Shown piece by piece: positions 1-11,324 of a DNA stretch of 64,000 nt (position 1 is its first letter; each line of letters starts with the position of its first letter). The notes under the pieces were generated by a model. The model was not told the origin of the DNA and did no database searches. It saw only the letters and a program-made list of their open reading frames with translations. Both the position numbers and the translations under genes were made by a program. Source of the stretch: Eutypa lata (taxonomy: Eukaryota > Ascomycota > Sordariomycetes > Xylariales > Diatrypaceae); the NCBI GenBank assembly GCA_022661535.1, contig JAKULF010000004.1, forward strand, positions 992,001 through 1,056,000. Reading direction: 5' to 3'.

Positions 1-42
1 TCCTGCATGAGTTTCTGACCGAGTTCACGTAACCAAAATTAG

Positions 43-1919
43 CCGGGATCTTTATGCTCAAGACCCTTCGGGATCGTGGGCACAAGGCTGTGATCTACGA
101 GGCCGGAAATGGCCTCGGAGGCACTTGGCGATGGAACTGCTACCCAGGCGCAGGGGTAGACTCAGAAGTCCCCGAGTACGAGCTATCCTGGCCTGAAGTG
201 TGGAAGACTTGGAATTGGCCTAACAACTATCCCAACTATGAGAATCTGCGAGATTATTTCGAGCACGTCGACAAGGTAGTCGGAATCAAGAAGGACACGG
301 CCTTCAACACCGTTGTCGTTGGGGGTGACTTCGACACCAAATCAGGACGATGGATCGTGAAGACCGAGGATGGTCGAACAGCTAAGGCTAAGTATCTCAT
401 CCTTGGAACCGGATTTGTACGTATCCCCTCTTACTCACTACATGTATTCACTCAATTCTTCACCTCCGTTCCTTATCGAATTGACCCTTCCAACTGGTGG
501 AAAAAAGCAACGTATCATTGAGGTTGTTTCAAGTTGATGAAGTGCGGAGCAATTTGGTGTTGTCTCGTGTCTAGGATAACTAACAGTGTAAATCAACAGG
601 CAGCGAGAAGGTATATTCCTGACTGGGCTGGAATGGATAAGTTCAAAGGCACTATCCATCATTCCTCTTTCTGGCCAGATGAGCATGTCGACGTTAAGGG
701 TAAGCGTTGTGCTGTCATTGGCACTGGCGCCTCCGGAGTCCAGATCGTCCAGGCATGGGGTGCCGAGGCCGGAGACCTGAAGGTATTCCAGCGCACGCCG
801 AACCTGGCTGTCCCCATGCGGAAGCGAGATTTCACCGTGAAGGAGCAGGAGGACGCCAAGAAGCTCTACCCGGAGATGTTCAAGTACCGCGAGAAGAACT
901 TTGCCGGGTTCCTCTACGACTGGTACGAGAAGAACACCTTTGACGACACGCCCGAGGAGCGGGAGGCCTTCTACGAGAGCGTCTGGAAGGACGGCGGGTT
1001 TCGATACTGGGTTGCGCTGTACAAGGACAACCTCTTCGACGCCGAGGCCAATAAGGAGTCGTACCGATTCTGGGCCAAGAAGACGCGCGACCGCGTCGGT
1101 GACCCAAGAAAGCGGGACCTCCTGGCGCCGTTGGAGATGCCGCACTTCTTTGGTGTTAAGCGCCCTTGTCTGGAGTACAACTACTACGAGCAGTTCAACA
1201 GACCCAGTGTGGATCTCGTCGACACCAGTAACAACGCCATCAAAGCGTTCGACGAAACCGGAATCTTCCTGCAGGATGGGACTCATCATGAGTTTGATGT
1301 GATTGCCGTTGCAACTGGATTTGTGAGTTATTGACCAAGCAATTTTACGGAAGTGGAGACGATGCTAACGAGTACTGCATAGGATATCGTGACAGGAGGT
1401 ACTTTACCACCGTCCCATTTCTGCATTTTCTATATACCCCTGTGAACATCACTAACTTCTTGCCTCACAGTCATGACCCAACTCGGGCTCAAGAGCATCA
1501 ACGACACCAAGCTAGAGGAAGAGTGGGTGAACGGTGCTAAGACGTACCTCGGGACCACCGTCGGCGGCTACCCTAACATGTTCCACATCTACGGTGTGCA
1601 CGGCCCGACGCTTCTCAGCAACGGGCCGTCAACGGTCGAGGTCCAAGGTCGCTGGATCGCCGACTGCATCGATAAGATGAAGGCAGGCAACCTCAAGTAC
1701 ATCAACCCGAAGCCCGAGGCCGTACAGAACTGGAAGAACCATGTGCTTGAGCTGAATGACAAGACTCTTTTCCCTACTACCCGGTCGACTTATATGGGTG
1801 GCTCCATCCCGGGTAAGGTTTATGAACCTGTCTGTTATTCTGGCGGTATCCCAGCCTATGTCAGGGAGATCCGGCAGGCGCTAGACCATATGGAAGGGTT
1901 TGAACAGGTGGCGGCTTAG
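43..1919 (+). CDS. FAD-dependent Baeyer-Villiger monooxygenase, 5' partial
   Basis: Predicted flavoprotein that would use NADPH and O2 to insert oxygen beside a ketone; the substrate is unknown. Exons are 43-416, 600-1322, 1383-1398 and 1471-1919, and all introns keep phase. The window opens inside an intron (acceptor at 41-42), so the first exon with the N-terminal GxGxxG loop lies outside. Visible family marks are the GGTWRWNCYPGAGVDSEVPEY region, the Baeyer-Villiger fingerprint FKGTIHHSSFWP spelling FxGxxxHxxxWP exactly (from 636), the second Rossmann loop GTGASG (from 721), and the ATGFDIVTGG strand assembled across two introns. Exon 3 is only 16 bases. No disabling mutation is seen. Such enzymes are common in secondary-metabolite tailoring and ketone catabolism; the left neighbour is not visible, so I cannot choose. 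Confidence 0.9.
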
Positions 1920-2298
1920 GTTTCGTGGTGTGCCGTGCTGGATTTCAATAGTACATGTATTTTTTATCGAAGTATAGTTAAATGATATTATGCTGTAAAT
2001 TTATTACTCTGAAGACGCACTTGGACTCGCAGTGTTCTGTTCCTGACTGTCTCCGGTGGATTGCTGACGATGAGGTTCATGAACATCACTTGTGTGGATT
2101 CCAGCATGATTATAACAATCGCAAATGAAATTACCTAAAAATCCCATTCATCTACTTACTTAAGCGCAACGCGAAGCAAATGCACTAGAAAACTCCCTTC
2201 ATCAAAGTGAAAACTGTAGTCCAGCGCTTGGGTAATAGCAGTTCCATCATCCTCCACAGAGCAACCACGACTGCGAAACAAAACACCATCCTCCCAGC
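1920..2298. other. Intergenic, convergent 3' flanks
   Basis: About 380 bases between the stop codons of two convergent genes. It holds AT-rich 3' flanking sequence and no gene that I can see. Confidence 0.7.
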
Positions 2299-3033
2299 CT
2301 ACTTCTTCTTCTTCTTGTCATCTTTATCGTTCTCGAATCCCTGGAGAAGACTCTGGTAAGCCAGCGACTCGTACGCCCAGATCGCCGTCGCACCAATGAT
2401 GAGCCACTCCTCCAATTGGGTACCCAACCCCTCCACAATCTCAATATCACCGGCCCTCTTCCAATTGAACGCGCCACCGCTAGCCATGCGCGCGACGACA
2501 TTGCCGCCCTCGTCAACGCAATCATAGACGGTGCGGTTCAGCCTCTCGCGGTCCTTGCGCCACGAGTACTGGGCGCGGCCATTGCCAGCCGCGCCCGCAG
2601 CGGGGCCGTCGGAAGTGCCGAAACTGTAGTCGCTGCGGCGCAGGATGTTCTTCTCGCGGTGCAGATCCTCCCAGACGAGCTCCTCGGCGGGCTGCTTCTC
2701 GTAGTCGCCTCTCCCCAGGACCGAGTGGCGCGACAGGTTTTGAAACTTGCAAAAGGCCACCACGGGCGCCTGCTTGTTGTCGCCCCGCCGCAGGAGCAGC
2801 TGCGGCGCCGTGATCGTCAGCGACGTGTGCAGGTAGTACTCCACGATGCCCGCCATCGAGCCCAGGTGCAGGCGCGCGTTGAGCCGCGACGTCGTGTACT
2901 CCATGTAGTATTTCTTGAAACCGGCCCGCGGCTGGTCGGAAGAGGAGGGAAACGTCTCGAGTTCCTGCTGATGCTGGTCCGTGGTCTTGGCCGGGTGGTG
3001 GTGGCTGGTTTCGAAACCTGTGGCTTCCGCCAT
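2299..3033 (-). CDS. Conserved-looking hypothetical protein, possible tubby/LURP-like fold
   Basis: Uninterrupted 244-codon single-exon gene. I do not recognise it with certainty. It has no signal peptide. Hydrophobic strands alternate with basic/aromatic turns (PVVAFCKF, YSWRKDRERLNRTVYDC, NVVARM). A hydrophobic C-terminal stretch, LEEWLIIGATAIWAYESLAYQ, is followed by a charged tail ending in five lysines. The strand pattern and the late helix resemble the tubby-like / LURP-one C-terminal barrel seen in many fungal hypothetical proteins; that is a guess from pattern. The high GC at third positions and open frame argue for a real gene. It converges on the monooxygenase. Confidence 0.7.
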   Translation of the reverse strand: MAEATGFETSHHHPAKTTDQHQQELETFPSSSDQPRAGFKKYYMEYTTSRLNARLHLGSMAGIVEYYLHTSLTITAPQLLLRRGDNKQAPVVAFCKFQNLSRHSVLGRGDYEKQPAEELVWEDLHREKNILRRSDYSFGTSDGPAAGAAGNGRAQYSWRKDRERLNRTVYDCVDEGGNVVARMASGGAFNWKRAGDIEIVEGLGTQLEEWLIIGATAIWAYESLAYQSLLQGFENDKDDKKKKK

Positions 3034-4334
3034 GATTGTTGTGGGGGTGTTTCCTTGGTAGGTTGCTCTTGCGATGTTTAGATGATTGAGATAGAACCCT
3101 GTGGGGAGATTGTCGAGAGGTTGAAGTATCTTCCTATTCTTAATGGATAAGTAGAGTTTGATGTGGTGTTGTTTGTTTTTGAGACGAGGGCAATAAGCAA
3201 TATATGTAGCAGTTACACCCAGTCGAATTTATACGACAGCTCCTGTGACGCCTGTAATGTTGTGGAACCTCTGACCTCTGCCGGGCAGGAGGATTGCGTC
3301 TGCGGCGCCGTGTGATTTAAGTTCCGGCCGTATGTCATCCGCGTATCTGCAAAGTCAAGCCAATCACATCAAAGCGTTGGTTGTAGTCGGGGCGTAATCA
3401 GGAACCGCAGGATTGTGATGTCACTAGATAGGACGATGGATGGTCAAAAAGCAGTTACTGTTTGGGGCAGTGCTGAGCTGAAGGGGGCTGAGGGGCTGAT
3501 GTGCGCAGGGCAGTACTGAACTAAAGTTACCGATTGCAGCGCTACATCTTACCTAATTAGGCAATTGCTTGTATTTAGTACTACTTTCGTTATTCACTCA
3601 GTTACTGTGTGGTGAATGCGCCTTTTATCGGTGAAAGTCCCGGCCTGGATTGATGTCAAAAGGTACCTCTGTTAGTACGGCCGGATTCAGCCAGAAACAA
3701 CTCTGAATAATAATCACACTCGGTGAAACAAGAAAGCGCAATTGACGCTGTTTGTTATGGGTGCAAACTCATACATTATGCGTAACAGTCCGGCTCCCAT
3801 TCCACCCCAGACGCCTAATCCTTCCAATGTCGATCTCAGAACTGATTCCTGTATTTTGTTTTCAGTTCCGTTAATTTTTATAATTTTCGTAGCTTTGGTT
3901 GGTTAGACCACGCTTAGCCACCTATGCCACAATAGTTCTCTTCGTATAATGAAGATATCTACCCTTCTTCTAAATAGCCCATTTATGATAACAGCTTCAA
4001 CTGACTGATCACCAAACCTCCTTACTACCAAGGCTCTAATCTAACCACTATTGACGGGTAGATGGGCCACCTAACATTCTTCCGCGATTCAAAAGCAGCA
4101 TGAACATGACTTTGTTTGCTCTAATGCGACTTTGCAACAGAGCTTGCCCTCAGGCACTTTCCGTCCTACCATATAACGTCCCTTTTTCGAAATACATTTC
4201 ATTGATTATTATACTTGAAAAGGTAAATGGCTATATCTAGACAATAGAGACTCAAATATTAGAACAGCACAATTCATGCCGCCTCATCATAACCCTTTAT
4301 ATATTTGCGTTGTCCGTTCTCCTATTTATGAACT
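3034..4334. other. Intergenic, no gene seen
   Basis: About 1.3 kb upstream of the 244-residue protein and downstream of the rhodopsin-domain gene. It has moderate AT content, many stops in all frames and no recognisable element. Confidence 0.6.
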
Positions 4335-5691
4335 TCAAGCCGACTTAGTGAAGTTCAAAGGGTCATGCTCTATATATGACTGCTGTAAACTATGAATGCG
4401 AGGAGGGGGTTCAATTTGTGATTGCGGTGTCTGAAGGCCAGCTTGTAGCGGCCGCAACTCGTGCTGTGTATCCGTAGATGCATTAAATACCGCCGGAATC
4501 TTTAAATAGTCGGAGAGCTTCACAATGTATCTGAACCAGAACACGTGGACAGCCGGGGCACAGCTGACTATAATTGCAATAGAGCATTCGATTGACCTAC
4601 ATTTAGTATCGGCGGACAGTTAGCACCTAAAGACAAGAGTATTGTATTTGCAATCTTACGTGCACATCATCGCAATGGACCAGTCTCCTGAAGTTCCCAT
4701 ACTGGACATCCGTTTGTAGTGAAACGAGATAGAACTTGCAGCAATTGCCCTGTTCCCATCCCGTGGTTCCACGTCAGCATGTCTCTATATATAGCTTGAA
4801 CCAAAAGGAGGTGTTTCAAGATATAGCTTACAGTAGTCCAGTCACAAATACAGCACCTATACCGATCGTCTGGCAGAAAGGAATCTGTAAATGGACGAGG
4901 ATGGGGATTGGTATTAAAAGAGCGATCAAATCCGTAAGAATTGAGATGCTCCCATTCCATAGGCCGACAGCGAACATGCGAGAGAGACAGATAGTGACCT
5001 TATTGTCCACATTCACTTTACTCGTTCCTGCCGGTATACACGAAGCGCCTACCAAGGCAGCGATGGCCAGATATTGCAATAATGTCGTTACTAGTGTAAC
5101 ATAACATACGATTCGCACCCATCGTTTTATACCAAAGAGTCGAATGTAAAGTGCCAAAATTGGAGTCTTCGCAAAAAACATGGATAGTGTTACTAATATA
5201 CAGAGAACCAGTGAGGCCTGCACATGATTACTACTTCGGCACAATAACGATCGTGTGGGATTCAAAAAGGTAAAAGGAGATACCTTGAAGAGAGGTGCCA
5301 CCGCTGTATTTCTGTCCAGTACTAGTCAAAGTTTTATCAGTAGGCATTTTTGCTTCTGATATATACATTTTAGCTGACTACTCACAGCTTATCGTCATGG
5401 AACTTGAAGCAGCGAGACTCGTTAAGAAGATAAGAGCAATGACTGAAAGATCTAACAAGCATAAAGTGTTATTATATGCAGGCATTGATGAGCACGGTCT
5501 CCGCGCAAGACCTAGTGGTATCTTGAATTTCCAGATCACTACTCACAGTCATCAAGGAATAGTTTTCTATTCTGAAGATACTCCGTTGCGACACGAACGG
5601 TAACAAAGCACCCCGTAACAGTAAGGATGATAATATGTATAATTAGATACGTAATAGGCGGTATAATCTGACGCAGTAAAGTAGAATCCAT
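4335..5691 (-). CDS. Rhodopsin-domain (SAT4-type) integral membrane protein
   Basis: Six exons on the minus strand: 5691-5547, 5451-5386, 5321-5284, 5217-4832, 4734-4660 and 4596-4335. All junctions keep phase and give 323 residues, normal for fungal SAT4/rhodopsin-domain proteins. Family hallmarks are an N-terminal hydrophobic helix, LFLDDYLSV after helix 2, FFAKTPILALYIRLFG in the third block, LTDLIALLIPIPIL, and a last helix reading SIECSIAIIVSCAPAVHVFW. The tail of about 60 residues is polar. These proteins sit in the plasma membrane; their biochemical role is mostly unknown. No exon contains a stop, so it looks functional. The exon 5 acceptor (CTGCAAG) is the least certain junction. Confidence 0.8.
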
Positions 5692-7498
5692 TGTGGGGGA
5701 GAATAGATGGTGTCAACAAAGTCTTGCAGCATAAAGGGAGCCCAAGGCAAGGGAAAGGGGAAGGGGAAATGACGTCCCTCGAGATTTCATGACAGCAGAT
5801 ATGAAACATTAAGTATTTCACTTTCTGGTGTAAGCCTCAACGCAAGGCTAGAAAGAGGGTGTCATTCTACAACTGCGCGTCTTCGGGAAACACCCTTACC
5901 GGCAGATATAGCTACCCAGGTAAGCTACCTTAGTATCAGCGCGGCTGTCGATTGCCAATGATCTTACACATAAAAATAGCTGTAATGTATCAGGCTCTGC
6001 CACTTGCAGTTTCTCTATGTGATACATTTCTCCTAACTAGAAGGTTGATTGGCTAGAGATTCGGAGGTCTTGTGAGCCGGCGAAATAAAGCGACACAGGG
6101 CCGCCCCCACCATAATCTAGGGCCAGTATTTAAGACAACTTCCCCCAATTAATTACATCTTACTACATGCATTACGAAAGGGCTTGCATGTAGGATGATG
6201 GAAGGATGACAGGTGCATATACATATATATATATATATATATAAATATGCATTTCACCACCTATCATATCCAAAAGCAATTGGAAGGTTTCATATCAGAG
6301 ACTGCGATAAATAAATCGACTACCACGCAGCTCCACCACATGATTGCACCAAGGCTGCCACTGATCAACTTTGAAGCTATTTGCACTTTCAGGCGGCTGC
6401 AGCAGCTACGTAGTGGTGACAGCTCTGGTAACACCTATGGCACCACCTGCATTCACCAGATTGGGGATGACAGCCACAGGGCTGTTCAGCATCTACATAG
6501 CACTATTGAAGGTCTATAGCAGCCGCCGAGCAGCCATTGATAGTTCTAAATTGTTGCTACAGTGCGTAGTCACGAAAGGTTGCATTTGTAATGGTTCATT
6601 CATGGCTGTGAACGAAAAATGGTATGATACATCAATTGAAATCCTTTCTAAATATCTGGTGCCCCACGTAAAGGTGTCTTTCGTATATGATGGGTGGGAA
6701 CTGAGAGTTGTTACTTATGACAAGTGTTGATATCATATAGCTGCAGAAGTGGGACACTGCAGAACTAGCCAAAAGGACATTGCAGAAATAATAAACCCCT
6801 CAAACAATATCACCACCTTATATAGTTAGTTATATCATAGCTCTACATTTTTTGTTCTTTTTCTTTTGAGCTATCTAACAGGATTTACCCAAACCAGACA
6901 TTAGATCTGCAACATAATTTCAGGTCATACGTCAACTGGGATGTCTGGTAACAGCCCAAAATGGCATAGGATTGACTCGGTCAATTACATGTGCAAAGAA
7001 TATATCCTAATATACACAATTGTAATCAAAGAAGAAGTGCTTTGTAGATGTAGAATAATCGGCTAAGACATCATGTATTCTTCGTAATCTTGTGACAATT
7101 CCACGCATCATTTTCGATATGTTTAATACGTCTAATGCTTCACTGAATTATATCAGGTTATTAGGTTAGAAATATAAAAATGTAATATTGCGTCTTTCAC
7201 GAATATAAATTTGAAAAGCTAGTGCTTGCAACTAAGCAAAGAACACACTTTCAGATGTGATGTACTTGAGATGACTAATTATTATACTGGATCCATCCAA
7301 CGAAGGGCGCATCCTGGGCTGACAAAGCAGGATAACTACTAGAATGGCTTACACAATCCAGCTTCAACATCGGGATATTGTTCACCCTATAACTTATATG
7401 TATGAGCAAATGTAGCAGCAGTATTTCGAGATGCGATCAGTTAGCAGAACGTAGAACTCGTACCAAAGCAAGTCAGAATTATCATATCAACCATCATT
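5692..7498. other. Long divergent intergenic region
   Basis: About 1.8 kb between the divergent rhodopsin-domain gene and the reductase. It contains an (AT)n run and two short overlapping open frames at 6247-6730 that show no family and have non-coding-like composition. I see no gene. Confidence 0.6.
6223..6243. repeat. (AT)n microsatellite
   Basis: A 21-base alternating AT tract in the long intergenic region. Simple repeat, no function inferred. Confidence 0.9.
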
Positions 7499-8659
7499 AT
7501 GTCACCCTCCACCATGAAAGCCCTCGTCACCATTGAAGGACGCACAGCCTCTGTGCAATCTATTCCTGTGCCTACTCCAGGGGAGGGAGAGATCCTCGTC
7601 AAAGTCCACTATGTTGCACAGAATCCAACTGACTGGAAAGGCGTGAGTGCTACTTGGACTTTCCGCTTACTATACTATAACTACTTGGACATCAAGAAGA
7701 AAACGAACACCAGCTAACACGAAGTGCTACAGATGGGATCAGTGCCACCCGGCCGCATTCTCGGCTGTGACTTCGCTGGGACGATCGAGAACGCGAACGG
7801 TTCGCACTGGAAGGCAGGCCAGCGCGTAGCCGGTTTCGTGCAGGGGGCATCGGCAAACCCAACACGAGGCGTGTTTGCGGAATACGCAGTGATCGAAGCA
7901 AGCCTCGTCTTCCCCATCCCCGACTCCGTGTCCTACCAAGAAGCAGTGGTGCTCCCTCTCGCCTTCGGCACGGCTGTGCAGGCCTTATTCCAGCGTCTGA
8001 AGCTCCCGGAGCCCAGCAAGCCCACGTCGTCTGCCTTCCCCGTGCTTATTTACGGGGGCACCACGAGCGTGGGCAGCTACGCCGTCCAGCTGGCCAAGAA
8101 AGCGGGACTGTTCGTCATCGCGACCGGCTCGAAGAAGAACAATGCGTTCCTGAAGGGCCTGGGTGCCGATGCCACCATCGACTACAACGATGCGGACTGG
8201 CCGGAGCAGGTGCGCATACTGACGAACGACGGGCTCTCGCACGCGTTCGACTGCATCGCGGAGAAGGGGTCGCCGCAGGGGATAGCGAAGGCCCTGTCGT
8301 CCACTAAGGGGGGTCACCTCATAACGCTGCTGCCGGTGCGTCAGCTGCGGGATGAGCTCCAAGCGATCAACAGCAAGGTCAAGGCCGAGGGCACGATCGT
8401 GTACACGGCGTTCGAGCGACCACTGAGCACGCAGTACCCGCCAACTTACGGGGCGTTCGACTACCAAGGAGAGGAGACGCCGCAGGACAAGGCGTTCTGG
8501 GAGAGGTATCTGACGTTGCTCCCGGACCTGTTGACGAAGGGAGGGTTCAAGCCTAACACGGTTCGCGAGTTCGGCGGTATCGAGGATATCCTGACCGGGT
8601 TCAAGGAGCAGGCCGATGGTAAGGTCAGGGCCGAGAAGTTGGTGTACAAGATCGCGTAA
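7499..8659 (+). CDS. Medium-chain reductase, trans-enoyl reductase / quinone oxidoreductase type
   Basis: NAD(P)H-dependent MDR-superfamily enzyme without catalytic zinc ligands. Exons are 7499-7642 and 7733-8659 (intron 90 bases, phase 0), giving 356 residues, the usual length. Start is the ATG at 7499; a second in-frame ATG at 7514 aligns better with family N termini (MKALVTIEGR) and may be used. GEGEILVKVHYVAQNPTDWKG and LGCDFAGTIE form the catalytic-domain signature, and YGGTTSVGSYAVQLAKKAG is the nucleotide-binding Rossmann loop. The closest architecture is the stand-alone enoyl reductases (LovC type) that partner polyketide synthases, but similar proteins are widespread toxin-unrelated reductases. 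No synthase lies nearby, so the partner is unknown. Confidence 0.87.
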
Positions 8660-9220
8660 GTTATGCGGCCGTTCTGTGGACAGCTTGGATGTATTCCGGC
8701 TAAAAACGAAGTTGAAAAATGGGGTCGGAGGCAATTCTAGTTCTCGCAATACTTCGTCCTCTTTGTAGGGAGTTCAAACTAAATATTAATGTCCGTTAGA
8801 CGGATCAGGGCCATGGGTGATGCTACATAAGATAGAACCAAACTAGGATGTCTATTCAATCGTTCAGAACCTAATAAACATACAATGCAAACTAGTTCAA
8901 CATCGCAAACAATACCAAATAGATAAGTTAAAATGTGATCAATGTGTGCGGCTATTGCTCGAGTGGGCTGTGACGCTCTTAATAGAAAACACAACAGTAC
9001 TGATCCATTTTAGATACTCTTGTAATACATTATAACTATATTATATTTTATAATTACTCCATTAATTTGCTTCTACGAAAAAATACGCTCAAGAACTCAA
9101 CCAATGACGTATGGATTAAACTCTCCCATTTCTTGCATGTGATATGGGCATCTCTTAAACACAGCATCAAGCGCTAATTCTTCCCGTCCGGTAAATGGTT
9201 GACTATAGTATCGCGCCGTC
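8660..9220. other. Convergent intergenic region
   Basis: About 560 AT-rich bases between two convergent stop codons. No gene seen. Confidence 0.65.
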
Positions 9221-10264
9221 TTATCCACTTGTACGCCCGTCCAGGGGTAAAGAACGAGGCACAAACGGGGATTCTAGCTCAGCTATCGTTTGAGACTCGA
9301 GCTCGGACGCAGGCGGCGGTGATGGCAATTCAGTGATGTTATGCTTCGTGTCAAGTTCAACCTCTGGTGATCTGGGTGTCCCTTTCGCCTCGATCTGGTT
9401 CTGGCCTTCTACCTCGGCTAATTCTGGCTTCTGCCGCTGGTGCGCCCTCCGCCTTACATAGAACCAGAATAGGGCTATACCCAGCAGCAGGGCTATTACT
9501 GGGCCGAGCACCGCGCCGGCAATCCAAGCACGTGAAGATGCGACGACCTCGGGTTCCGGACTTGGTGTCGTACTTCCAGTTTCTGTGGGAGTGCATGTTG
9601 GCACACATGCGTCGCTTAACTCCGATGTTGCTGTAAGGGGATCGCCTTTGAAAAAGGTTAATTTGGTCAGCAAATACCCAGTGCTCTCGTCCAAGGCGAA
9701 CTAGTATAGTACCTACCGGAGAAATAACTAGCACCCTCCAGAGTGCGATATTGTGGCCATATCTTATCGAGACTGGCGCATAGCAGGTACGTGATTCCTA
9801 AGCCGGAAGATGTTGGGGCGCCATATATCGTCTGCGCGACACATGATGATCCAGGATCACTAAATCAGTTCGACGATTAGCTACAAGACTTTTCTCCTGA
9901 AGCATACGTCCTTATCCCCAGACTTGCCATTCGCGGGTAGCTTCATTATTGTACACAACGATCGTATCGGATAGACACGCCGTCGCGATCGAGCAGGGCG
10001 TGTTCAAGCCCGTCGGACAGCAGTTCGCCCACGTTCCCGAGGAGATGAACTCCTGCTCGCTGCTCTTCGTTGTCCCTCCGCAGACCCGAGTTATCGCTGT
10101 TTCGCGCAGGTCTTGGTTAATAACACTCTTCTTAGGTGTGGGAGAACACATCCCTAATTCGACTTGGTATTGATAGGAACAGGAATTCGCATACTAGTAG
10201 AAGGGCGCACCTCGAACCCGCGAAACCAGGGCGGGATAGTCATTGTCGCATTCTCGGTGGCCAT
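9221..10264 (-). CDS. Single-pass membrane protein with cysteine-containing ectodomain
   Basis: Proposed exons on the minus strand are about 10264-10195, 10153-9928, 9859-9717 and 9630-9221, giving about 282 residues. The ectodomain has spaced cysteines (WANCCPTGLNTPCSIATACLSD), then a Ser/Thr/Pro-rich stalk (TCTPTETGSTTPSPEPEVV). One helix follows (WIAGAVLGPVIALLLGIALFWFYV), then RRR and a proline/glutamate-rich cytosolic tail. This is a frequent mould layout for cell-surface or sensor-like proteins; no named domain is recognised. The 9860-9927 intron appears to be GC-AG (donor GCAAGT), which joins the cysteine region in frame. The first intron would be only 41 bases, so the N terminus is uncertain. 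It is transcribed divergently from the NLR gene. Confidence 0.65.
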
Positions 10265-11324
10265 GGCTGAGGAGACGGGGGAGGCCCCGGACAATTGATC
10301 GCCGTCGAGAGAGACTCACGATTCGTCTCTTATGGTGTAAAACGGGTCAGTGTTAGTATTATACCGGCAGCGCTGGCAGGGGAATTTTGATGATAATTGC
10401 GAAAACAATGGAGAACAGTTCTCAATCACAAAACTCATGAAAGTCAGCGATGGCAACGTGCTTCTATACTTATAGATGCTTACCGATAAGCTCCCTCATG
10501 GGTCGACCGTTGTAAGAAGGCTGATTGGTCCCAGCATGTGTGAACCATGTGCGCTCATACCGCTAACGATTTCTAGGTCATTGTATTGCTGATGCCATCA
10601 AGTAAGCAAGCCACTAATCGTATCCCTTCAAGTTTGGAATATTTTTGTCTAAAATGGATAAAGAACAACACCTGCATTGCCAACTATATGTTATCTGTAA
10701 ATTACCTTGCCTTCATCTATATGCTTAAGCCTAGGTGAGGCCATCCTCATAGTAGTGACTTTAAATGTCTCGACCAATGTGCAGAAACAATCCTTTCTCT
10801 CAATACAACCATTTATATACTCCCTGACTCAGCTGTTGGTTCTCCATATAAATTGCTTATTCAGGCAACGATTCATTCCGGCCATCGTATTCCTAACCTA
10901 TCAGATGTCGAAATAATACTAGATCATAATACCTAAACGTTTAGATTCTTCCCGGCTTATTTAATTGTCTTAATGGGGGGAAAACCCCCCCTTTTTTAAC
11001 ATGTAATAATTATTATTATTAAAATAAAAATTATGATTTTAATGAATTAGATATCATGAAATACAAGATTTACATAAGGAGTCCATAATCGTTGAAAAGT
11101 ATTTGATTTAATTTCTCTTTGTACAAAGTAGCTCATGCATGACTGCACCGCCTAGCTGCAATCGCATAGCTAGGCAAATCACCTGTTAGAGCTCCCTGCA
11201 GCTAATATATTGAGTGCTATGTATTGTAACATACATTGTGGCTATGTTGAAGTTTCTGCCTAGTTAAGGCTCTCACCTCTGAACATACTTCTACCTTTCC
11301 CACATCAAATTTCTACTAATTGTC
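10265..11324. other. Divergent intergenic region upstream of the NLR
   Basis: About 1.06 kb. The part near 10970-11060 is strongly AT-rich with TTA/AAT runs, and it contains the G6-A4-C7 motif listed separately. It probably includes both promoters. No gene seen. Confidence 0.6.
10975..10997. repeat. G6-A4-C7-T6 homopolymer hairpin
   Basis: Six G, four A, seven C and six T in direct succession. G6 can pair with C6 around an AAAA loop. It could form a hairpin or be prone to length errors. No known element is assigned. Confidence 0.6.

Noticed and set aside
3034..4334. Search for CRISPR arrays, bacterial operons and ribosome binding sites
   Set aside because: The window is eukaryotic; no regularly spaced repeats were found here or elsewhere.
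6247..6730. Two overlapping open frames of 90 and 119 codons
   Set aside because: No family, no splice context, composition like the surrounding non-coding DNA.
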